64,000 nt of DNA. It comes from Incurvaria masculella (taxonomy: Eukaryota; Arthropoda; Insecta; Lepidoptera; Incurvariidae). The position numbers and the translations under genes are program-made. Below, piece after piece: positions 1-12,500 of this stretch. Location: contig OX335646.2 of NCBI GenBank assembly GCA_946894095.1, positions 16,362,077 through 16,426,076 of the forward strand. The letters run 5' to 3'. Numbering within the stretch: position 1 is the first letter of the stretch; every line of letters starts with the position of its first letter. The notes under the pieces were generated by a model, which did no database searches, was not told the DNA's origin, and saw only the letters and a list, made by a program, of their open reading frames with translations.

Positions 1-414
1 AGATTTGTTTGTTTTGGTATTGCTAAGCAAGTATGTACTGATGCTTTCATGCTTCGTTATTTGCTGCCTACTACTTTAAAAACTACTAAACTACTAAACT
101 ACTTTTTCAGACGCATTATCTACTTAATGCAACCGCTTGGCATAGGCAGACTGACACATTTAGCTTCATAGGGTTGGTCTTTATCCTGTGAATCCAGTTT
201 CAGCCATTTACATAATCGTTATCATATTTGTCGCTACCTCCTAGTCTATTACCTTTTTAGTTAAATTATAGCACACTTTAACAAATGCTTGTGTTGCTTT
301 CTGGTAATATTGCAAATCATCTCAAATTTCCATAGCAAACATATTTCTATATATTTATTTTTGTTTTTCAATAAACATCTACGATAATGACTCGTTACCA
401 TTTCATTGCTGTAG

Positions 415-541
415 ATATTGAATACCTGATGCAAACATTACCTAACACCATCGAGCCAGAGTTCTTTGCGTACTTGGCGGAGCTGACCTGTAAGGATGTT
501 AAGGTCAGCGCTATTGAGGAGGGATCTGTGGTTTTTCCAAG
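415..541 (+). CDS. NAPRT: NAPRT exon 1 of window (internal exon)
   Basis: The exon follows the acceptor ending GCTGTAG at 414 and ends before the donor GTAACT at 542. It opens with two bases that finish a codon begun in an upstream exon outside the window, and encodes [20 protein letters not shown] and then a segment ending EGSVVFP plus two bases of an Arg codon. This matches the N-terminal domain of animal NAPRT. Its base composition is AT-richer than that of exons 3 to 9. Confidence 0.88.
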
Positions 542-3500
542 GTAACTTTATCATATTATATTTATAAAGTAAATGATTACATCTATAGATCTATCTTCTT
601 GAGGTGATTACATCTATCGATTCCTAAATGGATGCTAATTTAGACTCAATGAATCCCAATTAATATAATAATATTGTCATATATATTACAATGAAAACAT
701 TATGTTAATTTTGATTGTTTAAAATCCTATTTATAATTATTTTAAATTTATTATCAGCATCATTGACATACATATAGGTATCATATTCTGAATATTTAAA
801 TATGTTTGTTTGTCTATGATGTTCTTTTCAGAGTTCCGCTTCTGAGAGTGGAAGGTCCACTAATTATCACTCAGTTACTTGAAACAACTCTGCTCACGCT
901 GGTGAACTTTGCGAGGTTAGTGTACATATTTTTTCGAAAAAATCAGTCCATTTAGAATTCTGGTGTGGACGTACCAGCCTTAGGGACAAATCTCGTGAAG
1001 GATGTCCAAAACCGCCTTCACCGAAGATATTGTTTATTGTATATTGTTTATTCATGATCCTTAGACAGTACACTGCACTCGGATTTGTTTTTTATCATTA
1101 GCTACTCATAGCAACATCGTTGCTATGAGAACTAATCATCAAAGACAGTCATGTGACATATCGTCATTTTTTTTGCTTTCGCCGCACGAATCCGCCTAGA
1201 ATATGATGTTAAAAGCGCCCAGGGTTGTTGAGATACTTCGGTTACCTTCTCTGTCTTCGACCCGCCTGTGCAGATTCTAATTTCCTCCACCTCCAATTAT
1301 TCTGTTGTTTCGTCTCACTGTTTCAAATGATTGAGTATTTGGTGCAGCAAAACATAGACATTTTTAAACAACCTTCATACAGTCCCTTTCTTACAATTTC
1401 GCAAAACTGGGAAATTTTGGTGGTCAACTGTTCCAGCCCATTTAAAAAGCAGTTTCAAATAAGTGACTTTTAGTACCCTTTCTTCGGAGTGGAATAAATA
1501 TTTTGAAACAGGTTCGTGCATATGGATAAGTGCATAAAATATCATGGGAAATAGCCTTGATAGCTCAGTGACGCGACACCTTGTGGTTCAATAAGCTAAG
1601 TGAAGCACGTCACATGTATGAATGTGTAATCGGCCGTGAAGCAAGGATACATTAATTAAATAAAGAAGTAAAAGGCGGAAAATTCCAAATAGATAGCGAG
1701 AATAGTAGAGCAGGTGGCAAAATTAGTAGACCCAATACCTACGAATGCTTTGTTTATCTGGTTCAGGTGCAGCCTTGCTTGCTTATATTTATAAAGTAGT
1801 TCTTTTTACAGGGTTCTTTATTTAATTAATGCGTCCTTGCTTCACGTTCGATTATACATACATACATGTCACATTCCTTGGAAAAAGCGACCTACATACT
1901 TATTAGGAAAAAGTATAATTACTTGAGTGCAGCATCTCTGAGCGCAGTTGGGTTCTAGGTGAGTGATCGTTTTCAACTATTGAGACTGCCCGTAGTTCGA
2001 ATTCCACTTAAAACTGTAGGTCCCCTTCCTTACTAAGTGGTAGGGTTAATCCTGCCCGGATTGGTACCATCGTATTGAATGAATGTTGGTTGAAGCGGCA
2101 ATGAAAATTGTCCGTGTTTTCGTCCAGTTCAATGTAGCCGAGCAATATAGGGAAGTTTCTGGCATGGTGCCTAGTTCCCATGTGGTGTGTTATGCTGAAA
2201 TCATGACGTTCAGATTGATATCAGGTATCCATGTCCAGTTACATAAAAAAAGTATGTAATGTTCTATTTTAAGGTTCTAGCTGGGTAAAGTTCACGTAAA
2301 GTACCCCCTCGGTAGTGCATACCAAGCAGGAAATTAACAATAGTTTAAATACAGGGCCTAACATTTAAAAAAACGTTAACAGCTGTGAATGCATTTAGTA
2401 AAAACTTCCTATCCATGAGAGACAAACTTCAATGCCAGCATGATGTCATTGTGTGAGCATTCCAGAGGTTTAACAAACTTTAATACTCTTGGTGACATTG
2501 CAAAAATACATTCACAGTTTTAATAGCTACCTACATATTTACTCCACGTTACATGATATGGCCAAGATTATCAAGTACTTTTCTGCCAAATGCTTATTTG
2601 ACAATGTGTTGTCAAGAGGTTCTACATGGCGGAAGAGTTGCCACGTGAGGCTCTCGTTTCTTTTACCATACACGCTTATGAGATTTTTACAATTGATTAT
2701 GCATACAAATTAGAACCTAGAAAATTTTTTTTGAAATATAAATATAATAATAATAAATTTAAGAAGATGTAGTACTTATTTGCATTGTTATATGATCGTC
2801 ACAATGTTTCTGTTAAGTGATAAAAAATAGTCTAACAATGATTGCAAAAAAAATACTAGGAAAAATGTAGAGCCTTAGCTAGTGCATCGAGCATTTTTCT
2901 GTTCGTAAAGTGAAAAAAAAAAGTGGGCAAAGCATTAATTCATCCTACATGTTACAGTAAAAAAAAAAAAACTCAAAACCTACCTACATAGGAAAAAAAA
3001 AAGTACCTACCGACATAGGAAAACCATTTGTCCATGGTCTCTTTTCCTCCATGTATGTGGGCTTGCACCAAGTTAATGAATAACCATTTCACATAAGTTT
3101 GGCGCATACAAGTTTGGCGCATACTGTACTTCTTCTACTAGGTGGTAGGGTTATGCGCGCCCGGGTTGGTACCATCGCATTGGATGAAACGTTAGTCAAA
3201 ACGACAATGAAACAAACATTGTCCTCTATCCGGTTCAATGTATCCATGCTTATAAAGCGAAGGTCCTGGCATGGCACCTAATTCCTCCGCGAATGTGGTG
3301 TATTTGGCTAATATCATGACAGTGGGTGTGATATTAGCAATTCATGTCCAGTTACATAAAAAATAAACTAGGTGCCATGCCAGGTACTCCCTTTAATTGC
3401 GGGGCTACATTATATTTTTAGCTTTCCAATGCTGAATACCTAGACGAAATACGAAATGTTAAAAAATATTCCTATTTTTGCGGTTTTTTGTATTGAGCAT

Positions 3501-6500
3501 GGTTCGGAATCTATGTAAAACTGTAGGACCCCTTTCCCTACTAGGTGATAGGGTTTAAGCCCGCCCGGGTTGGTACCATAGCATTGGATGAAAAGATGGT
3601 CGAAGTGGCAATAAAAAAATTGTCCGTGTTTTCCATCCACTTCAATGTAGCCGTGCTCATAAAGGGAAGGTCCTGACATGGCACGTAATTCCTTCGGGAA
3701 TGTGGTGTATTGGGCTCATATAATAACGATACTTGTGGGTTATTAGCCATCCATGTCAGGTTGCATGAAAAAAAAATGTTTTTTACAGGTAATATAGGTT
3801 GCGCAGTATACTTTGGAAGCATCAACTCTGATATAAAATAAATTCGTAATATAAGTAAATTCTAAGCTAATATAAATGATCATAAAATATGGTAATATTA
3901 AATATTATGCGACATCCTACACTACCAGTGCCAGAACTTTTGGTTCCAATTACGTAATTCTTAGAAATGTTTTTTTAACATTTTAATGAAACTATTATTA
4001 AAATACAACACTAATATTTGATTAACCTGGTGAATGAGATTCTGAATCACTTCTGTTAATTTGATAACACTTTGAAAATAATTTACAATTAATCATTTCA
4101 GATTCTTAAGTTGAGTACTCTATGAGAAATTAACGCATCATTTAATAATAATAATAATTTGAGCGGTGCGAACAAACTCCGCGCTTTCAATGGTTAGACA
4201 GTACCCGTGATTGGATACACATTCGGCATAGTGCTCCGGTCTAAGACCGAGCTGGAGGCCTTGGATCGCAAAGTTCGCAATACTATGGCCACCCGCGGTC
4301 GTCGGTCATGAGGTTGTGCATACCTCGGAAATTAGGAGGTGGGAGAAACCTTAACCTCACAAACCTCGATAATTCCGAGGTTTGTAAACTTCGTGACTAC
4401 TTTTGACGGCTGCGTCAAACAACAGGCATATCGACGTAGTGGAGTGCGATTCAAAGCTCACCCGCTTAATCTGTCCGATGCGAGCTTTACGCTTGCGGTT
4501 GTAATCACTACTGAGCGTTTGGAAGTATGGAGGGACGAGGAACTGCATGGTCGGTTTCTCCGGGTACTAAAGTCTCCAAACACGCATCTCTTGGATTCAG
4601 TTCAATGGATGCGGTTTGGCGACCTATTCGGAGAAACCGAAGGTTTCATTTGTATCATTCAGGACCAAATGATCGTCACGCGAAACTTCTGGAAGTATAT
4701 AATGAAGGATGGATCGGTCGACACCTGCCGAGCCTGTGGCCAACCAGGTGAGACCATCCGCCATATTACTTCCGGTTGCTCGCGCCTAGCAAGCGTTGAG
4801 TCTTGCAGCGGCACAATCACGTAGCCAAAATAGTCCACCAGCAACTTGCCTTTAAATGCGGCCTCATCGACTCAGTTTGGCCATATTATAAATACAAACC
4901 GGAACACGTGTTGGAAAAAGATGGCACTAAGCTCTATTGGGATCGACCAATACAAACCGATAGGACAATCAAGAACAACAACAAGTCCAACGAGATCTTC
5001 CTCGTAGACATAACAATAACAAATGGCGAAAACCTCAACAAGGCCGGAAATGAAAAGCTAATAAAATATTTAGACCTGGCCCAAAAAACCTGGTTACCAA
5101 AAAAATTGGTGAAACATTTAGAAAAATTAGCTATTGATATTGGGCTCCGATTTTTGTTTAATGAATATATACTGTGAATAATAAAAATAATCTTTTTATT
5201 AAATGAAACTTATGCATACATTCTTAGGGTAGACTTGATATAATTGTATGAGTGTTAGTTCCACCTAATGGAACATTTAGTGCCACCTCGTAGAGGTTAA
5301 TAATAATTGCTTCTGTTTTTTGTCCATTTTTGAGTTGCTGTGCTTAAAAAGCGAAGTTTCTCGCATGGCAGCTTGTTCTTTCCTGTGATGGACTTGCATA
5401 TAAAATTTCAGTGCATAGGTGGCCATCCATGTCGAGACTCCAGGTCGTGGACTAAGGGAGTCCAACTTCTCACCTAAATTGGTGTTTACTAAATTATCGA
5501 CTAGGGTTTTCAAATGTAAGGGGAATTGAAAAGCGCGCGCTGTGGGCGTTAAGTGAACGAACATTTGCGAGTCCGGGTTTGATTTAACAGAGTAAAACTC
5601 GTATAGGCTTGGCGTCTTTACGTAACCTCGAAGAAACGTAACTGATTTTTAGGTGAGAACTCAGACTACCAATACTGTTCTATCGACAGCAAAAAACGAT
5701 GGGTTGCACTGAGTAAATTGCGACTACAATATACAGATGAAATTGCTCAAGGTTCTTAGGTGACAGGTCAGCTGTTAGTGTGGCATCCAATATGATAATA
5801 ATGTACTTTCCGGGCGCTGAACTGTGATAGTATTGTCTTCTTTGTAGCATAATATTGTTTTAAAGTTAGGCCGTACACATGCAGAACAAAGCGAAACAGA
5901 ATAGACCCACACAATCAATTTCATTAATACATGTTTACAAGCCATAGTTATCTCCAACTGAACCAGTCTCTTTGGGCATCACACATAGGTCATGTATGAG
6001 TCGAGGCTATGAATTTATGAGCTAAAGTTTAACTTTTAACTTAACTTGTAACTTAGAAAGACTCCACTTACACTTATTTAAAAAAAGAGTATATTGTTCT
6101 GAAAACAAAAGATGAAGAAATTTGCACATTTATTAAAATACTTAGAAACCTATATATAAGAGATTTCTATAGTGTCAAAATTATTGAAGGCATGTTGCTT
6201 TTAATTTAATGTTATAATGGTAACAAGGAAAATGGCAATGACGTAACTACAGAATTCGGAATAGTCTATAATTGTCTCACGCTTCACTGCTGTACGATGT
6301 GCTGGAGGATGACTGACCCCGTTCCTTATCAGGTGAACGTCCTAATATGACGAGATAATATTAAATTGTATCGATAATACTATAATTTGCCACTCAATTG
6401 CTTAGTCTGATTATTCCTCAAAAGGAACGCTGAACATACTTTCATCATGTGTAATTTGATTAAAAAAAATCTTCAAAGTCATGCTATTGTTTTATCACTG

Positions 6501-9500
6501 ATCTAATCTTGGTCAGGAATGAGTAATTAATCAAGTGAATTATTTGTGTAAATATCTCAGTAATATGTTATATCAACATAAAATGCCTCCTTTTTAGGGT
6601 TCCATACCCAAATGGTGCCAACGGAACCTTATTAACCGTCCGTCTCTCACAGGGCTGTATCTCATGAACCGTAATAGGTAGGCAGCTGAAATTTTCACAG
6701 AGTGTGTATTTATTTTGCCGCAATAACAACAAATTGGTAATAAAATATAATAAAAATTCAATGGGGCCCCATACATGAAATGGGTTAAATTTCTTGAACT
6801 CTTCGTGTGCGAGTCCGACTCGCATTGGGCTAGTTTGTATTAGATGTGATAACAGAACCTTGACCGTACAGAAAATATTTCCATCTTTAAAAGATTTCTG
6901 TTTATAACATTAGTGAAATGCTAGATCATTTTTATATCAAGAAGAACTACTCAATTGAGTGATTGACGCTTTTAGAAGCATAATGTGTCTAAAACATGTT
7001 GTGGGGGTGATTTAGGGGATGAAAATGTGTATGGCTTATCCAATATTGATGCCACATAATTGTACTTGCGTATGGCTTAATTTTTTTCGCAATTTTAGGG
7101 CCACTCAGCATCACGCTAAATTACCAGAAAGGTAACCAGTATGAACGTTTTGGGTACCAATTTAACGATTTGGCGGTTTGAATTTAAATCTAGCCAACAG
7201 GCATTACGTACTACTTACAGGCTACATAACATCACGCTATCTTATCAGAGGACTAGCAGCCCGTCCCGGCTTTGCACGGGCATAATATCATTTAAAAAAA
7301 TATTATTTTGACACAATGATACACAAGTAAACCCTTTTTACGTAGAGTTCCTACATTGAAATATTTGAAATAAAAAAAACTTAGATCTTATTATTACATG
7401 ATTATTAGATATTAGAAAAATAATAAATTCAAAGTGCTATAGGAGGAAACCGCGGCCTCCGACGCACTATTTATAGGCACGCTCCCGCCGCCCCGGCCGG
7501 CCGGTACCGCCGCAAACGCTACGTCCCGCAATTTTTTAATCTGTAATATCTTCGAAAATATTCATTTAAATCATATGCCATCAAGGGCCATATAGATCTA
7601 TATTAAATCAACAATGTATTTAAGGTATTGAATTGGATAAGGATTAATGCTGTATTGGTTAAAATCTCTTCGAAAATTAGCCATTATTTGTCGTAAAAAG
7701 TAAATGACAAAAAAAAATTATCGTGGGATATCCATAAGAGATAGACATATACCATCGCGGAGTTTTCTGTAGACCTTTTCAATGTATACAATACTTAGTA
7801 CATTATTTTCATAAATCTCGTAGGGTTCAGCCTGCGTTTGCAATATAAGCGGAAAAAAAAATTTTTTTACGACATCACATTGGAAACCTCAAAAACAACA
7901 GTATTTCTCCGCTATTTAATGGATGTTATTATACATATAAACCTTCCTCTTCAATCACTCTATCTATTAAAAAAAACCGTATCAAAATCCGTTGCATAGT
8001 TTTAAAGATTTAAGCATGCATAGGGATATAGGGACATAGGGATATAGGGACAGAGAAAGCGACTTTGTTTTATACTATGTAGTGATGTAGTGAAGCTGTT
8101 ATGATTTACCAAAAGGCTTTAAAAAAATAATGGTTAGGTTAGGTTAAAAAAAAAGATGTTTGATTATGAAAGCAGTGATGAACCTATAAGGTCTCCCAAA
8201 AGCCAGTTCAAAACAGATATATTTAACAAAATGTTTTTCAATAGTGAGCAATTAAATCAACATAAAAAATACATGTCAAATAAACTACATGATTAAAATA
8301 AATAAAAATTGAATTTTTTACTGGTTTTTACAATTTAATCTTGCAAGAACGGTAAATCCAAAGAAATCTCTTTAATATATTGCTCGTTCGTCTAACAATT
8401 TAGCCTCGAATAGATAAGTTACATAATTGGATTCCGTTTAAGAAGATAGCAAGTATCAAACCCATTTATTTCAGTATCACACAGAGTTTACTGCTGATTA
8501 TTTTTTTATTGTTGCCTATTTGGGATGACACTCGCTGGCAAGTTATTATTTTACTTAAAGTTGCAATGAAAATATCATTTTAATGAATAAAAAAATCAGT
8601 TTTTTGATGTTTACAAAATCCCTCCTCTTGTGTCAAATGACGGCCTCGCAAAGATAAAACCACAGACAACATATTTAATAGATGGCATAGTGTCACAGAA
8701 TACTCATGTACCGCAGAGAACTCATGTACCCCAAATGTTCGGAGACAAGCGGCGTAAATGTTGGAATGTCGCCAGGCAAAGGGGCCAGATAGCAACCTGT
8801 TATTCCCCGAGTCCTTTCGCATTGTGCACATTTCAGCCTGATGGCAACGAACGCAGCGCGCTACCGCATGGTGGCTGGCAAACACATTTCCCTGCTGGAG
8901 TTCGGGCTGCGCCGGGCGCAGGGGCCCGACGGTGGCCTCTCTGCCTCCAAGTACTCCTACGTGGGTGAGTTGTTTATTTCTATACTTTTTTACGTAACTG
9001 ATCATGGATGGATACCACACCCACCGTTATACTCGATTAGCTCAACACACCGCATTCCTCTCAGTGAAGGACACGGTTGCTCCAACGGTCGTAGTCTCTT
9101 CGGCTGACGTGACCAGCCCACTCTCACTTGAGCTTAGCGACCCGGTGTCCAATATCGACTACTCTGGTATGTCGCCGGATTGCCTCGTTACGCATGGTGC
9201 GTAGCGTTATGCGATGGCTCGCTCCATTGCTCGCTGGGCAACTTTCAACTTCTGGACAACGGCGACCGGAGAGAAAAACGGAGTGTGGGAAGACCACCCG
9301 ACAGGTGGGCCGACAACATCAACTCTGTCTGCGGAAAGCAGTGGTTTCGTACCGCTGAGGGCTGGGTGCACTGGAGAAAAATTGGAAAAGCGTATGTCCA
9401 GTAGTGGACTTTTCATTGCCGCTTCGACCATCTTGTCATCAAATGCGATGGTACCAACCCTGGCAGGTTTAATCCGGCCACCTAGCAGGGGAGACCTACA

Positions 9501-12500
9501 GTTTAACATGGATTTCGAACCTTGGAACATCTCGCATTTGCGACAAAATGCACTTATCCAATACTGAAAGAGACTAGTGGCGCATGGACAGGTGGGGATT
9601 GTATCCATGCCCTCTGGTATTGTAAGGAGTCCCCGCGCCCCTGAGGTACTAGCCGCTCTATCAAACACCACATTGATACTTTTAATTTAATTCTTCTTTT
9701 ATGGCGCTTGACAACCGAAGAAGCATGAGTCGGCTGAGTCAGCCTGACTCGAGCCATATTTTGCCTCTCTGCATATAAAATAAGTACCTACAGATAACTT
9801 AGCTGCGAGTTTAGGTGCAAACTACTATTATTATACTACATATTTTTAGGTCAAACAAGAACTGATATAATAACTAATAACTTAAGAACCGCTCGCCCGA
9901 TTTCTATCCTTCCTAACGTATGGCTTGAGTGTTTCCATAACTTTAGGCCACTTACCATTGCACCAAATTAGTTGACGGTGAACATTGGGGTTAAATGCTT
10001 ATAAACCATTTGGCCCATTTAGCTTCGGTTCGTATTGTAAATGTTTGACGATTCCACGGTTCCCTGCGTTCCAAAGGAGGATTCATAAATACAAATACAA
10101 ATACAAAGGATCGATGTATGGCTAATTATTCCAAATATGTATTTAAAAAAAAGAGTTTTAAATGTCGCTTTTTAATAGTCTAGTACAAATTCGCAGAACA
10201 TATAGTTTCTTTCTATATTATGATATATTATTTGTGAATTGAAAAATATCTATATCAATATCTTGCAAATATGGTTACCAACTAACGTTTGAGTTATATG
10301 CAACGCCACTTTCCTATCCTAGTTCGCTTCCCATATTGTGGAAGCGAACTAGGATAGGATCTTATACATTGTATACGATAATTACAACTGGCAGGGCAAT
10401 TAGAGCTTTAATCTGCATTTCAGATGATAACAATATGTACGTAGTCTCGACAAGTCTAATAAATGTTATCGTGAGCAGATAATGGTCTCGCCTGAGCAAA
10501 TCTCAATATATGTCTACGTAATACCTATCAATAAAGTGATAAAAGAATTTCTTTGCCAGACTTTTTGACATATTTTTACTCATATTCAAAATTATAAAAA
10601 AAATAATTTTTAGTTAGCAACATCTTTATTTAATGCTGAGTTACATAAATTGTTTACCATTATCAGATTACATGACGATCCAAAAACTAAAAGAAATGCT
10701 TCCAATGGAAAATTATAATAAAGGGAAGGAACATAATGCTGTCGAAACATCGTTAATTTCCTGTGAAAGGTGTTGAATTGTTATTCTTCCGCTAGTTAAT
10801 TTGCTCAAATCGGGTGCTTTGTCATTGCCATGAAGACATTGCCACCTGGCATAACTTCGTGTACGGTGATTTTCATTAATTGATAAATGTTGGATGGCAG
10901 CTAACGTTTTGTTCATTGTACTATAGGTACTCTTTACTGCATTTCTTGGCTTTGTCGCTGGCAATATGATGGCACACCTACAAGATTGCATGCTAAAAAA
11001 AGTTTTAACTCTCCTATGGCTGCTTCAAACGATAAATTATGACACAATTCGCCGTAACCTCGCTAACTTCTTGGCATAAATTTCCGTCCAACTTTGGTAA
11101 TGGCATAATCCAGCGACTTGTGAGTAAGTTATTTCGCAACCCTCAGCAAGTTTCGGGTGAAAATTGGCCGGGGCTTCGTATTACCGGCACCGTATCGATT
11201 GTGCTCGCGTGCCGCCGCGCCGAGACACCGCGATCGCGTCTGTGCTTCGCCGTACCAGGCGCGCCCGCCCGCCAGCAGCTCGACACCGCGGGGCAGCTGT
11301 TGGCTCACAGGCGGGCTCGAATTGCGAACAAAACTTTTCGACAGCGCAATGTCCATGAATCTTGAGCACCTCGATAGTGGCCTCGATACTTGACCTTGAC
11401 GGAAATGTCGGCGCCCTCTCAGGTTCAATATCGAGGTGCCTAGAGAACGAAGAGTCACGTTCTGACACGCGACCCCGCCATATGCGAGGCATAAATCGCT
11501 TTGCTGTTTTTATCGAGCGACACTCGATGCCCTTCGATGAATTCCACCCGATGCTGTAGCTAGAGTTTCCGATGAACCCTTGCAGGTGGATTCGACGGGA
11601 CGAGCAACGTCCTGGCCGGCAAGCTGTTCAACATACCGGTGAAGGGCACCCACGCCCACTCGTACGTGACGTCGTTCAGCAACCTCGACGACTTGCGGGC
11701 GTCGGTGGTGCGCCACGCGGACACCGCGCAGCCCTACAACCTGCTGTCGCTTGCGCTCGAGTGGCGCAAGAAACTGTCGCCCATACTGGACACCTCCACG
11801 GAGGAGGCGAGCGACGGCGAGTTGGCGGCGCTAGTGTCCTACGCGATCGCGTTCCCCGCCGGCTTCATGGCGCTGGTCGACACGTACGACGTCAAGAGGT
11901 ATCACTTTGAAGGGTTCCCGGGCGCGGCGCGCGTGCGGCCCCCGCTGCCCGCCGCCGCCGTCTCCGCGCGCCCCCGCCGGCTCGCCAACTGTGCCACCAA
12001 TGGTTATCGCGAACAGAGCCCCGCCAGATCTCATAGCACCTACGGAGCTAACTCAATCGAACGCACACTGAGGTAAAGATTCAATCTACACTCACAGTAC
12101 GATCATGACACCGTTCTCGGCAACGATTGTATTGTTTTGAGTGATTGTGGGGGGCGTGCCTTGTGTCTCGTGTGCTCAATGTGGGGATTAATTTAGTTAT
12201 GTCTATGGGTTCTAACAAGCGACTCGTTCGGGGGCATGTATCTACTAACTTTATAATTTAACATTTAATATTCTTAGAACATACAGTCACACAACAAACC
12301 TTTTTAACACCGATGTCTCGTTTTCTTATTTACAAAATATCGAAACAATACAGTCTCCTGGATGCATTACTTGCACGTTCACTTCATCACCGACCTCTAC
12401 TCTGTCTCTGAACACACTCCACACGCCGACAGACTCTTGTATCCATACAATTGTACACTCACAACTTTCATACGGTACAGATTGTTGCTTCAATACCTTT

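Noticed and set aside
11639..12076. 145-codon frame through NAPRT exon 4 and beyond
   Set aside because: It is in the exon's own frame but continues past a good donor at 11899 into GC-rich intron. The splice to exon 5 restores the family sequence.
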